Program-made: the position numbers and the translations under genes
Notes under the pieces: model-generated
Told to the model about the DNA's origin: nothing
Databases searched by the model: none
What the model saw: only the letters and a program-made list of their open reading frames with translations
Source of the DNA: Caballeronia pedi
Lineage (GTDB): Bacteria; Pseudomonadota; Gammaproteobacteria; Burkholderiales; Burkholderiaceae
DNA length: 64,000 nt
Assembly: GCF_001544915.2 (NCBI RefSeq)
Contig: NZ_FCOE02000023.1
Span: forward strand, 61,451 to 125,450
Direction of reading: 5' to 3'
Shown here: positions 1-8,804 of the stretch, piece after piece
Layout: each line of letters begins with the position of its first letter
Numbering within the stretch: position 1 is the stretch's first letter

Positions 1-629
1 ACGATCCCGCGATCGCCCAGCTTGCGGAAGCGAGCGCTGGGATGCACGTGATGTTCGGCTTCATCGAGGAAGCGCCGGGCGGGCAGTTCTACAACAGCCA
101 GGCGACGGTCGCGAACGGCAAGCTGGTTCACGTGCATCGCAAGACGATGCTCGCCACCTACGGAAAGCTGCGCGACGGTCTCTACTTCGCTGCGGGCGCG
201 AAGCCCGAAAGCTACGAGATCGATGACGAATGGCGCATCGCGACGCCCATCTGCAACGACCTGTGGAATCCGGCGGTCGTGCACGGACTCATGTGCGACG
301 GCGTCACTTTGCTCGCCGCGCCGATCAGCTCGGCGCGCGAGGCAGTGGGCGAAGGCTTCGACAATCCGGCGGGCTGGGACATCAATCTGCGCTTCTACGC
401 GCTCACCTACGGCGTGCCGATCGTGATGGCGAACCGGGTCGGCACCGAGGGCATGATGACCTTCTGGGGCGGCTCGCGCATTCTCGATCCGTTCGGCAAG
501 ACCATCGCGCAGGCGCAAGACGAAGAGGAATGCCTCGTCGTCGGCGAACTCGATTACGACGCTGTTCGCCGCGCGCGCTTCCTTCTGCCGACGGTGCGCG
601 ACGCGCGCATCTACGCGCAGCGAACCTGA
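1..629 (+). CDS. Nitrilase-superfamily carbon-nitrogen hydrolase (5' end missing)
   Basis: The reading frame is open from the first bases of the window, so the start lies upstream. The visible part has the catalytic Lys in a VHRKTML context and the nucleophile Cys in TPICNDLW, two of the three Glu-Lys-Cys residues of the family; the Glu should lie upstream of the window. The C-terminal pattern SRILDPFGK followed by GELDYDAVRRAR is typical of the fold's last strands. Family members hydrolyse nitriles, amides or ureido compounds in the cytoplasm. It ends 19 bp before the acyl-CoA dehydrogenase and is probably the first visible gene of the 1-6581 operon. It may release a carboxylate that the downstream ligase activates. 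The substrate cannot be read from the sequence. Confidence 0.85.
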   Translation, partial: DPAIAQLAEASAGMHVMFGFIEEAPGGQFYNSQATVANGKLVHVHRKTMLATYGKLRDGLYFAAGAKPESYEIDDEWRIATPICNDLWNPAVVHGLMCDGVTLLAAPISSAREAVGEGFDNPAGWDINLRFYALTYGVPIVMANRVGTEGMMTFWGGSRILDPFGKTIAQAQDEEECLVVGELDYDAVRRARFLLPTVRDARIYAQRT

Positions 630-648
630 ACGAACATACACGACAACC

Positions 649-1821
649 ATGCGCGATTTTCTTTTAGACGATGCGGACCGGGCCTTCCGCACCGAAGTCC
701 GCGACTTCCTGCAACGCGAGCTGGCGCCCCGCGCCGCGGATATCGAAGACCGTCAAAGCTGGGATGCGGTCAAGCATGTGGTGCGCGCGCTCGGCGCAGC
801 GGGCTATCTGAAGCTGATGTTTCCCGATCTGTATCAGGGCAAGCTCGAACACCCCGGCCTCACACACGCGACGATCCTTTCCGAAGAAGCGTCCTACATC
901 AACTACGCGTTCGAGACGACCATCGCGACGGCGCTCTCGTGCGCGTATCCGTTGCATCGTCATGCGAGCGAGCGTCTGCGCGATACGTATCTCACGCCGA
1001 TTCTCGAAGGCACGGCGATCGGCGCGATCTGTGTGACCGAGCCGAACGTGGGCAGCGATTCGGCCGGCATGGAAACGCGCATCGAATTCGATGAAGCGCG
1101 CAACGAGTGGGTCATCAACGGTTTCAAGCGGTATATCTCGAATGCGTCGGTCGCGGATGTCTATATCGTGTATGGCCTGACCGATGACGGCATGACTGCG
1201 GTCGCCGTGCCGAAGCACGCGCGCGGCATCAGTTTCCCGCGCAACTATACGTTCATGGGGCGGCGCGGCTGCATCGTCGGCGAAGTCAGGTTCGAGGATT
1301 GCCGCGTGCCGGCCGATCATCTGCTCGGCGAACGAGGCGGCGGCTTTCGCATCATGCGCGGCATGTTCAACTTCGAGCGCGCGATTCTCGGCGGCTCGGG
1401 TCTCGGCGTCGCGCGCAGTGCATTCGATATCGCCACGGCGCACGCGCAGTCGCGCACATCGTTCGGTCAGCCGCTCGGCTGCAAGCAGCTCATCTGGGAC
1501 AAGATCGCGCAGATGAGCTGGCGCATCGACGCATCGGAACTCATCACGTATCGCGCGACCAAGATGTACGACGCGGGCGCCGACGGCAAGGCGCTGATGA
1601 AGGAAGCCGCGATGGCCAAGCTGGTCGCGACCGAAACCGCGAACTACTGCGCGAATGAAACCGTGCAGATTCTCGGCGGCGATGGCATCACGAAGGAATA
1701 CGGCCGCGCCGAACAGCTCTATCGCGATGCGCGCGCGTTGACCATCGTCGGCGGCACCTCAGAAGTCGCCAAGTATCTGATCGCGGGCCGCGATCTTCCC
1801 GACATCCGGATCACTCTCTAG
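649..1821 (+). CDS. Acyl-CoA dehydrogenase family protein
   Basis: The 390-residue protein has the normal length of the FAD-dependent acyl-CoA dehydrogenase family, which makes alpha,beta-unsaturated acyl-CoA and passes electrons to ETF. The signature CVTEPNVGSDSAGMETR is near residue 125 and the C-terminal signature QILGGDGITKEYGRAEQLYRDAR is present in parts. In the stretch where MCAD carries its catalytic Glu (IYEGT), this protein reads TIVGGTSEV, so that Glu is Gly. Some subfamilies put the base on another helix, so this does not prove loss of activity. No strong ribosome binding site precedes the ATG. It lies 18 bp before the acyl-CoA ligase gene in the same operon. Confidence 0.9.
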   Translation: MRDFLLDDADRAFRTEVRDFLQRELAPRAADIEDRQSWDAVKHVVRALGAAGYLKLMFPDLYQGKLEHPGLTHATILSEEASYINYAFETTIATALSCAYPLHRHASERLRDTYLTPILEGTAIGAICVTEPNVGSDSAGMETRIEFDEARNEWVINGFKRYISNASVADVYIVYGLTDDGMTAVAVPKHARGISFPRNYTFMGRRGCIVGEVRFEDCRVPADHLLGERGGGFRIMRGMFNFERAILGGSGLGVARSAFDIATAHAQSRTSFGQPLGCKQLIWDKIAQMSWRIDASELITYRATKMYDAGADGKALMKEAAMAKLVATETANYCANETVQILGGDGITKEYGRAEQLYRDARALTIVGGTSEVAKYLIAGRDLPDIRITL

Positions 1822-1839
1822 AGAGCACCACCACGCATC

Positions 1840-3414
1840 ATGCTCACGATCACGTCGCTCTTCGAAAACACGGTCGCCAAATATCCGGACCGTACCGCGC
1901 TCACCTGCGGCGCCGTTTCACTCACGTATGCGCAATGGAGCGTGCGCGTGCGCCGTCTCGCGCAGGCGCTGTTCGATCTCGGCGTGCGTCAGATGGATCG
2001 CGTCGCCATCCTGCAGAAAACCTCCGACGCGACGCCGACCGCCTACATGGCGTGCCAGTTGCTCGGCGCCATCGCGGTGCCGATGAACTTTCGCCTGTCC
2101 GCCAACGAAGCCGCGTTCATCCTGCGCGACGCCGGCGCGCGCGCGTTGATCTATGACGATTCGATGCTTCCGGTCGTCGGCAAGATCGAGTATGCGCTGC
2201 CGGATCTGCGCACCTATGTGTGCGTCGATAACGGCGCCGACATACCCGCGCATCACCATTCGTTCGAGGCGTTGATCGAACGCGTGCAGCTACTCGATGC
2301 ACCGCTGCCGCGCCTCGAACCCGGCGATATCTCCGCGCTCGTCTACACGTCCGGCACGACGGGCCGCCCGAAAGGCGCGATCCACACGCACGGCAACGAT
2401 GTCGCCATCGCGACGAACTGCGTGATGGAGTACAGCCTCACGAGCACCGACGCCGCGCTGCATATCGCGCCGCTTTATCACGTCGGCGGCATGCAGGCGT
2501 ACTTCGTGCCGCATCTGATGGTCGGCGCGCATAACGTGATCCTGCCGCGCTACGAACCGCTCGCGACCTTGCAGGCGATCGCGCACTACGGCATCACGAC
2601 GCTCTTCGCCGTGCCGACGCAGATTCAGGACATGCTGTTCCATCCGGACTTCGCCTCGATCGACACGCACAGTCTGCGCATGATCACGACCGGCGGCGCG
2701 GCGATTCCGGCAAAGACGATGCAACGCGTGATCGACGAGTTCTGCCCGAACATCTTCAACGGCTACGGCATGACCGAAGCGAGCCTTACGCTGCTGCTGC
2801 ATCCGCGCGATGCGCTCACGTATCTCGGCTCGTGCGGCAAGCCCACGCTGATCAGCACATGCCGCGTGATCCGCAACGATCCGGAGCGCGTCGTGACGCC
2901 CGGCGAGACCGTCGCGGCGGGTGAAGTGGGCCAGTTGATCGTGAAGGGTCCGCAACTCGCATCGGGCTACTGGAACAATCCGGTCGAAACCGACAAGAAG
3001 TTCAAGTCGGGCTGGCTCTATACCGGCGATCTCTTCAGCATCGACGAAGCCGGTTACTTCCACTTTCAGGGCCGCGCCGACGACATGATCGTGTCGGGCG
3101 GCGAGAACATCTATCCGCGTGAAATCGAAGAGGTGCTGTATCACTGCCCCGGCGTGCAGGAAGCCGCGGTGATCGGCGTTCCCGACGACAAGTGGGGGCA
3201 GGCGGTGACGGCGTTCATCGTGCGCAGCGTGGCGACGCTGACGGAAGACGATGTCGTCGCGTTCTGCAAAAGCGGCGACGATCTCGCGCCCTACAAGCGG
3301 CCCAAGAAAATCTTCTTCGTCGAGAAACTGCCGCTGAATCCGAGCGGCAAGGTGCTGCGTCACGAACTCGCCGGACCCGTTTATCAAAGCATGCTATCAG
3401 GAGCCCCGCAATGA
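1840..3414 (+). CDS. AMP-dependent acyl-CoA synthetase/ligase
   Basis: The 524-residue enzyme is an ANL-superfamily ligase that activates a carboxylic acid with ATP and CoA. The P-loop YTSGTTGRPKGAIHTH is near residue 167, the A5 motif reads NGYGMTEAS, the hinge region has GWLYTGDL, and the C-terminal catalytic Lys sits in LNPSGKVLRHEL. No signal peptide or membrane segment is visible. Its stop codon overlaps the start of the crotonase gene by 4 bp (ATGA), which implies translational coupling. In this operon it probably makes the acyl-CoA used by the dehydrogenase and crotonase. Whether the acid is fatty, aromatic or branched cannot be told from motifs alone. Confidence 0.92.
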   Translation: MLTITSLFENTVAKYPDRTALTCGAVSLTYAQWSVRVRRLAQALFDLGVRQMDRVAILQKTSDATPTAYMACQLLGAIAVPMNFRLSANEAAFILRDAGARALIYDDSMLPVVGKIEYALPDLRTYVCVDNGADIPAHHHSFEALIERVQLLDAPLPRLEPGDISALVYTSGTTGRPKGAIHTHGNDVAIATNCVMEYSLTSTDAALHIAPLYHVGGMQAYFVPHLMVGAHNVILPRYEPLATLQAIAHYGITTLFAVPTQIQDMLFHPDFASIDTHSLRMITTGGAAIPAKTMQRVIDEFCPNIFNGYGMTEASLTLLLHPRDALTYLGSCGKPTLISTCRVIRNDPERVVTPGETVAAGEVGQLIVKGPQLASGYWNNPVETDKKFKSGWLYTGDLFSIDEAGYFHFQGRADDMIVSGGENIYPREIEEVLYHCPGVQEAAVIGVPDDKWGQAVTAFIVRSVATLTEDDVVAFCKSGDDLAPYKRPKKIFFVEKLPLNPSGKVLRHELAGPVYQSMLSGAPQ

Positions 3415-4211
3415 GCGAACCCGTACTGTACGAACAGGACGGCCACGTCGTCACGATGACGCTGAACCGTCCGGAGACGCGCAACGCCATCACCGAACTC
3501 GAAGTCGTCGATGCAATCATCGCGTGTCTGGAGCGCGCGCAAGGCGACCTGTCGGTGCGTGCAATCGTGCTGACGGGCTCGGGTCCGGCGTTCTCGTCCG
3601 GCGGCAACATCAAGCACATGCGCGATGAAGTCGGCACGTTTTCGGGCACGTCCGCGCATATCCGCGAGAACTATCGGCGCGGCATCCAGCGCATTCCGCG
3701 CGCGTTCCATGAACTCGACGTGCCGTGCATCGCGGCGGTCAACGGCCCCGCGCATGGCGCCGGCTGCGATCTCGCGTTGATGTGCGATATCCGCATCGCG
3801 GGCGAAAGCGCGCTGTTTGCCGAGAGCTTCGCGAAAGTCGGCATCATTCCCGGCGATGGCGGCGCGTGGCTGCTGCCGCGTGCAGTCGGCCTGTCGCGCG
3901 CCAATGAAATGATCTTTACCGGCAAGGCGATCGATGCGAAGCGCGCCGAGCAATGGGGACTCGTGTCGCGCGTCGTGCCCGATGCGGAACTGATGGACAC
4001 CGCGCTCACGCTCGCGCGCGAGATCGCGAGCAACGCGCCCGATATCCTGCGCATGTCGAAACGCCTCGTGCGCGAGGGGCAACGCATGGACTTGCCGAGT
4101 CTGCTGGAACTGTCGGCGGCGTTTCAGGGCATCGCGCATCGCACGGCGGATCATCGCGAGGCGATCGCGGCGACGTTCGAGCGGCGCGCGGCAGTCTATA
4201 CGGGAGACTGA
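3411..4211 (+). CDS. Enoyl-CoA hydratase/isomerase (crotonase) family protein
   Basis: The start at 3411 is chosen because it overlaps the ligase stop as ATGA and gives a 266-residue protein, the usual crotonase length. The oxyanion-hole segment PAFSSGGNIKHM and the second glycine-rich loop GPAHGAGCDLALMCDIRIAG are present. By remembered alignment with rat crotonase, the two hydratase glutamates fall at GCDLAL (Asp) and ESFAK (Phe), so the standard Glu pair is not conserved. It may be a hydratase variant, an isomerase or another crotonase-type enzyme. The next gene starts 3 bp after the stop. The protein should be cytoplasmic. Confidence 0.88.
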   Translation: MSEPVLYEQDGHVVTMTLNRPETRNAITELEVVDAIIACLERAQGDLSVRAIVLTGSGPAFSSGGNIKHMRDEVGTFSGTSAHIRENYRRGIQRIPRAFHELDVPCIAAVNGPAHGAGCDLALMCDIRIAGESALFAESFAKVGIIPGDGGAWLLPRAVGLSRANEMIFTGKAIDAKRAEQWGLVSRVVPDAELMDTALTLAREIASNAPDILRMSKRLVREGQRMDLPSLLELSAAFQGIAHRTADHREAIAATFERRAAVYTGD

Positions 4212-4214
4212 CGG

Positions 4215-5546
4215 ATGGGCACATCCGCCATCGCCTTCATTCATGAACTGACGTTCGACGCGCTGCCTGAACGCGTCATCGAACAAGCCAGATTGTGCGT
4301 GCTCGATCTGCTGGGCGTCGCGCTCGCGGGAAGACAGACGGAACTGTCGCGCATCGCGGGCGATCACGCGGCCGAGTTCTTCGCGCCCGCCACGCTGCGC
4401 GCGCGCATGCTCTTCGATGGCCGCGCCGCCAGCCCGATCGGCGCCGGTCTCGCAGGCGCGATGACCATCGATAGCTGCGACGGTCACGACGGCCACTCGC
4501 AAACCAAAGGACATGTCGGCGTGACCGTGCTGCCGGCGTTGCTCGCGCTCGCCGACATGCGGCCCGGCATGAGCGGCCGCGAGTTTCTCGCGTGCATGGT
4601 GCTCGGCTATGAACTCGGTACGCGTGCGGGCATTGCGTTGCACGCGAGCGCCTGCGATTATCATACGTCGGGCGCGTGGAATGCCCTGGCCGCGGCGGCG
4701 CTCGCCGCGCGCGTGTTGCCGCTCGACATGCGGCAGACGCGCGAGGCGCTCGGCATCGCCGAGTATCACGGCCCGCGCAGTCAGATGATGCGCTGCATCG
4801 ATCACCCGACGATGGTGAAGGACGGTTCCGGCTGGGGCTGCATGGCGGGTCTCTCCGCTGCTTTTCTCGCGCAGCGCGGCTTCACGGGCGCGCCGGCGCT
4901 CACTATCGAGCAGGACGAAACCCGCAGTCTATGGAGCGATCTCGGCGAGCGCTGGCGCATCATGGAGCAATATTTCAAACCGCAACCGGTCTGCCGATGG
5001 GCGCATCCCGCCATCGATGCGGCGCTCGCGCTCAAGTCGAAGCACGGCTTCACGAGCGCGCAGATTCGCGCGGTGAACGTGCGTACGTTTCACCACGCGA
5101 CGCGTCTCGCGCACGCCGCGCCCGCATCGACGGAAGAGGCGCAATATAGTTTGCTCTTTCCCGTCGCCGTCGCGCTGAAGCACGGCGCGGTGCGTTTCGA
5201 GGCGCTTCACGGCGATGCACTGCGCGACAGCGAAGTGCTGCGCCTGAGCCATCTCATTCGCACCGAGGAAGGCGCCGAGTACACGTCGCGTTTTCCGGGC
5301 GAGCGCCTGGCCGAAGTGAGCATCGAGCTTGTCGATGGCGAGCGCTTCCACTCTGGCCCGACGCAGGCGCTGGGCGATCCCGACACGCCGCTCGATGAAG
5401 CTGCGATCCGCGCCAAGTTCCACGCTTTCGCCGATGCCGCATGCGGCGCGAACATGGCGCATCGACTGGAGCGCACCATCGACGCACTCGACACCGGCGA
5501 CGTGACGCCCTTGCTCGATCTCGTGCTCGGGTCGATCCGCGTCTAG
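4215..5546 (+). CDS. MmgE/PrpD family protein
   Basis: The 443-residue protein matches the MmgE/PrpD fold in length and pattern. It has the N-terminal LDLLGVALAGR helix, then IDSCDGHDGHSQTKGHVG, the family's acidic/histidine active-site region, and later SALKHG-like lid segments. PrpD is 2-methylcitrate dehydratase and relatives include cis-aconitate decarboxylase and other dehydratases, so the reaction here is a lyase or dehydratase step of unknown substrate. A GGGAG ribosome binding site lies just upstream of the ATG. The gene is 3 bp after the crotonase gene and 3 bp before the regulator gene. There is no methylcitrate synthase or lyase nearby, so a role in propionate catabolism is unlikely. 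Confidence 0.88.
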   Translation: MGTSAIAFIHELTFDALPERVIEQARLCVLDLLGVALAGRQTELSRIAGDHAAEFFAPATLRARMLFDGRAASPIGAGLAGAMTIDSCDGHDGHSQTKGHVGVTVLPALLALADMRPGMSGREFLACMVLGYELGTRAGIALHASACDYHTSGAWNALAAAALAARVLPLDMRQTREALGIAEYHGPRSQMMRCIDHPTMVKDGSGWGCMAGLSAAFLAQRGFTGAPALTIEQDETRSLWSDLGERWRIMEQYFKPQPVCRWAHPAIDAALALKSKHGFTSAQIRAVNVRTFHHATRLAHAAPASTEEAQYSLLFPVAVALKHGAVRFEALHGDALRDSEVLRLSHLIRTEEGAEYTSRFPGERLAEVSIELVDGERFHSGPTQALGDPDTPLDEAAIRAKFHAFADAACGANMAHRLERTIDALDTGDVTPLLDLVLGSIRV

Positions 5547-5549
5547 CGC

Positions 5550-6581
5550 ATGAACGCGAACGACATCCCGCCGACCACGCGCCCGATCAAAACCGGGCGC
5601 GCGAGCACATCCATCGTCGGCGATGATGCGGTGACGCAACGCATGGGCTTTTTCCTGGTCCCGCATTTTTCGATGATGGCGCTCAGCTCCGTCACCGAGC
5701 CGCTGCGCGCGGCGAATCGCGTGAGCGGCAAGGCGCTGTATAGCTGGCATCTGATGAGCGCGGACGGCGAGCCGGTTTCGTCGAGCTCGGGATTCGCGCT
5801 GTTGCCGGACTTCGCGATCACGTCGTCGCCTGAGCTGAGTCATGTGTTCGTCGTCGCGAGCATCGGCGTTTCGAACTATCGCAATGCGCAGGTCTTCGAC
5901 TTCCTGCGCCGCTATGCCGCGAACGGATCGACGATCGGCGGCATCAGTCTCGGCACGATGATCCTCGCGCGCGCGGGCCTGCTCGACAAGCGCCGCTGCA
6001 CGATTCACTGGGAAGCGCTCAAGGAACTCGCCGACGAGTTTCCATCGCTCAACGTGAGCCGCGATCTTTATTGCATCGAAGGCGATCGCATGACGTGCAG
6101 CGGCGGCACCGCCGCCATCGACATGATGCTCGATCTGATCGCGCGTCAGCACGGGCATCAGCTCGCGGCTGAAGTGGCCGATCAGTTCATCCACACGCGC
6201 ATGCGCACCGCGCAGGAAAGCCAGAAGATGGCGATTCAATGGCGCTACGGCGTGGAAGACCGGCGCATCGTTCATGCGGTCACGCTGATGGAACAGAACA
6301 TCGAGCGCCCCATTCCGATGAAGACGATCGCATCGCTCGCCGGCATTTCACCGCGCACTTTCGAGCGCATGTGGATCAAGCATTTCAATGTGCGGCCTTC
6401 GCAGTTCTATCTGGAATTGCGGCTGAAGGCGGCGCAAAAGCTGATTCGCGAATCGTCGCTTTCATTGCTCGATGTCGCGATGCAATGCGGCTTCGCGAGC
6501 GCATCGCATCTGGGGCGCTGCTACAAGCAATTGTTTTCCAGAACGCCCGGACAGGAACGCGCCGCGAGTGACGCGCGCTGA
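5550..6581 (+). CDS. GlxA family AraC-type transcriptional regulator
   Basis: This 343-residue regulator has an N-terminal DJ-1/PfpI-like domain (about residues 25-215) and a C-terminal AraC double helix-turn-helix (about 235-335). The sensor domain contains GGISLGTMILARAGLLDKRR, and the usual nucleophile Cys of DJ-1 enzymes appears to be Ser, as expected for a ligand sensor. The second helix-turn-helix is in LSLLDVAMQCGFASASHLGR. Regulators of this class commonly control catabolism of amino acids or quaternary amines. Being the last gene, only 3 bp after MmgE/PrpD, it is probably co-transcribed with the pathway it controls. It faces a convergent gene 5 bp away. Confidence 0.9.
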   Translation: MNANDIPPTTRPIKTGRASTSIVGDDAVTQRMGFFLVPHFSMMALSSVTEPLRAANRVSGKALYSWHLMSADGEPVSSSSGFALLPDFAITSSPELSHVFVVASIGVSNYRNAQVFDFLRRYAANGSTIGGISLGTMILARAGLLDKRRCTIHWEALKELADEFPSLNVSRDLYCIEGDRMTCSGGTAAIDMMLDLIARQHGHQLAAEVADQFIHTRMRTAQESQKMAIQWRYGVEDRRIVHAVTLMEQNIERPIPMKTIASLAGISPRTFERMWIKHFNVRPSQFYLELRLKAAQKLIRESSLSLLDVAMQCGFASASHLGRCYKQLFSRTPGQERAASDAR

Positions 6582-6586
6582 ATGGG

Positions 6587-7204
6587 TTATCCCGCATCGC
6601 CCGCGCTGATCGCCGATTGCATGCTCTTCAATAGCTTCGTCAGATAACGAAGCAAACCGACCGTATCGCCGAATGTCACGAAGCCGGGTTGGACGCCATC
6701 GCTGAAAAGCAGCGTGCCGTCCAGCGTATGCTCGACGATCAAGCCCGCGTAGGCCGCATGCGGCATGTATTCGTCGGTGGGAATGCTGAACGTGTTGCCG
6801 TTCACCGCGGCATCGCGCACACGCATGAGAAATTGCACTTCGGGCGCGCGCGACGCCGAAAGCCGATGAATATCGAAGTATTCGGCGACCGCGAGAATCG
6901 CGTTCGTGCAGGGAACGATCAACGCGAACGCGATGCGCTTGTCGGCGGTGTCGAAGGATGGCCACGACCAGGCCTCCTCCTGCGGCGGATTCTTCATCGG
7001 CGTGCCGTCTTCGCTGTGCGTATGTCCTTCCGGATGCGAATGCCGGTGCGCGAGTAGCGACTGCGCCTTGGCGAAATCAGGCGGCGGCGCGCCGCGCTCG
7101 ATCCAGTCGGACAAGAGGCTTGCGTAGGCCGTCAACGCGGTCAGTTGCGCTTCGATGAAAGCGACGCCGATTCTGCAAGCGTCCGGGTGTTTGCTATCGG
7201 GCAT
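6587..7204 (-). CDS. Hypothetical protein with a histidine-rich linker
   Basis: I do not recognise this 205-residue protein. A good ribosome binding site (AAAGGAG, 5 bp before the ATG) supports the start. It has no signal peptide or convincing membrane helix. Between about residues 50 and 66 there is a histidine-rich stretch (AHRHSHPEGHTHSEDG) that could bind metal or simply be a linker. The rest has an alpha/beta look with an aromatic EAWSWPSF segment. It is convergent with the GlxA-type regulator and separated from the next plus-strand gene by a 382-bp gap. Confidence 0.7.
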   Translation of the reverse strand: MPDSKHPDACRIGVAFIEAQLTALTAYASLLSDWIERGAPPPDFAKAQSLLAHRHSHPEGHTHSEDGTPMKNPPQEEAWSWPSFDTADKRIAFALIVPCTNAILAVAEYFDIHRLSASRAPEVQFLMRVRDAAVNGNTFSIPTDEYMPHAAYAGLIVEHTLDGTLLFSDGVQPGFVTFGDTVGLLRYLTKLLKSMQSAISAGDAG

Positions 7205-7586
7205 GGCGTCTCCTTTTGCTCATTTCCGGCATCTGCAATGCAATCTTTGCGCCCAGTCGAAGTTGGATTTATCGATTGACAGTTAGTTGCGATTCAATTG
7301 CGAGAACGTGTTACGCCGCAATGACAATGCTGTGGAAGAAATACTACAGATTGCGTTACGCAAATTTACCAACGCCTGACGACGCGCTATATTGCCAACG
7401 CTATAACGCGAAGCAGCGGTCTGGCTGCCTTATCTCGCGAAAGCAGTGACCTCATATCATCACGTCCGACTCGACCTTCAAGCGATTACGCGCGAAGCCG
7501 GGATGGCAGCGTTCGCGCTTTGAAAAAGCGTCGAGGCGCTTCCCGAATCGAGCCGCGTCACGCGGACCACACCAAGGAAAAGAAGA
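7205..7586. other. Intergenic region upstream of the first porin
   Basis: This gap of about 380 bp is more AT-rich than the flanking genes. Open frames in it (for example 7216-7449 on the plus strand) have poor codon bias and no ribosome binding site, so I do not call them genes. A short inverted repeat TTGCG-TTA-CGCAA lies at 7351-7363, and a TTGACA hexamer near 7276 lacks a convincing -10 partner. The last 100 bp should hold the porin promoter and leader. Confidence 0.5.
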
Positions 7587-8750
7587 ATGAAGAAGCACAT
7601 CGTAGCGGCGGCGGCACTCGGCATGTTTGCCATGTTCAGTGGCGCAGCGCATGCGCAAAGCAGCGTCACGCTGTACGGCATCATCGACGCCGGTATCACG
7701 TATGCGAACAAGGTCGCGACGGCCGGTGGCCACGACAGCGTCGTGAAGTACGCCGACGGCGTCGCGCAAGGCAGCCGCTGGGGCCTGCGTGGCACGGAAG
7801 ATCTGGGCGGCGGTCTCAAGGCGATCTTCGTGCTCGAAAACGGCTTCAACAGCGGCGATGGCACGCTCGGCCAGGGCGGCGCGGAATTCGGCCGTCAGGC
7901 GTATGTCGGTGTATCGAAGAATGAGTTCGGCTCGCTGACCTTCGGCCGTCAATACTCGTTCTCGACCGATTATCTCGGCGGCAGCTACACGATGGGCAGC
8001 CAGACGCCCGCCGGCAACTACGCGTATCACATCAACGATCTGGATCAACTGACCTCGAGCCGCATCAACAACGCGGTCAAGTTCAGCAGCGCCAATTTCT
8101 ACGGCGTGACGTTCGGCGCGATGTACGGCTTCTCGAACTCGACGAACTTCGCGGGCTCGCCCACGACCGGAACCGGCGCGACCGCGGTGCAGGGTTCGTC
8201 GAGCGCGTACAGCTTCGGTTTGAACTACGCGCAGGGACCGCTCGGCATCGGCGCGGCGTACACCAAGCTGCGTTATCCGAATGCCGCGACGCCGGCGTTC
8301 AGCGTGAGCATCGCCAACGTGAACACGCTCGGCCTGCATGATCTGGAAACCTTCGGCGTCGGCGCGCGTTACTCGATCGCCGCCGCAGTGATCTGGGCAA
8401 ACTGGACGCACACGATGTTCCATCAGATCACGGCCGGATCGTCGACGCTGAACAACTATGAAGTCGGCGGCAAGTATGCGTTCACGCCGGCACTCAGCGC
8501 GGGCGTCGGTTACACGTTCTCTGACCTCAGCGGCAACTTCGACGGACGATGGAATCAGTTCAACGGCGTGGTGGACTACGCACTGTCCAAGCGCACCGAC
8601 GTCTATGTGATTGGCGCGTATCAGAAGGCATCCGGCAGCAACCGCGGCGTGCCGGTGCAGGCGGAAATCGGTTCGGCATCGTCGTTCATCGGCAACGCGG
8701 GCGCGAACACGCAGTTCGTGACGCGCGTCGGCCTGCGTCACAAGTTCTGA
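7587..8750 (+). CDS. Gram-negative general porin (Burkholderia type)
   Basis: This 387-residue outer-membrane porin has a Sec signal peptide ending GAAHA and a mature start QSSVTLYGIIDAG, the hallmark of OmpC-like trimeric porins of Burkholderiales. It carries the expected motifs SRWGLRGTEDLGGGLKA and GRQAYVGV, and it ends with a C-terminal aromatic (RVGLRHKF) needed for BAM insertion. It should form a passive diffusion channel for small solutes. An intrinsic terminator follows at 8770-8804. A second, divergent porin lies at 9175-10305. Paralogous porins are common in these genomes, so the substrate cannot be assigned. Confidence 0.95.
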   Translation: MKKHIVAAAALGMFAMFSGAAHAQSSVTLYGIIDAGITYANKVATAGGHDSVVKYADGVAQGSRWGLRGTEDLGGGLKAIFVLENGFNSGDGTLGQGGAEFGRQAYVGVSKNEFGSLTFGRQYSFSTDYLGGSYTMGSQTPAGNYAYHINDLDQLTSSRINNAVKFSSANFYGVTFGAMYGFSNSTNFAGSPTTGTGATAVQGSSSAYSFGLNYAQGPLGIGAAYTKLRYPNAATPAFSVSIANVNTLGLHDLETFGVGARYSIAAAVIWANWTHTMFHQITAGSSTLNNYEVGGKYAFTPALSAGVGYTFSDLSGNFDGRWNQFNGVVDYALSKRTDVYVIGAYQKASGSNRGVPVQAEIGSASSFIGNAGANTQFVTRVGLRHKF

Positions 8751-8769
8751 TCGACGTTTGATTCAATGG

Positions 8770-8804
8770 AAGCGCGATGCCCATAAGGCATCGCGCTTTT
8801 TTTA
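8770..8804 (+). terminator. Intrinsic terminator after the porin gene
   Basis: A perfect 12-bp stem (AAGCGCGATGCC with GGCATCGCGCTT) and a 5-nt loop CATAA are followed by a T run. It begins 19 bp after the porin stop and slightly overlaps the 3' end of the convergent DUF3331-like gene. Confidence 0.92.

Noticed and set aside
7216..7449. Plus-strand 77-codon frame upstream of the first porin
   Set aside because: AT-rich, no ribosome binding site and random-looking product; probably promoter DNA.
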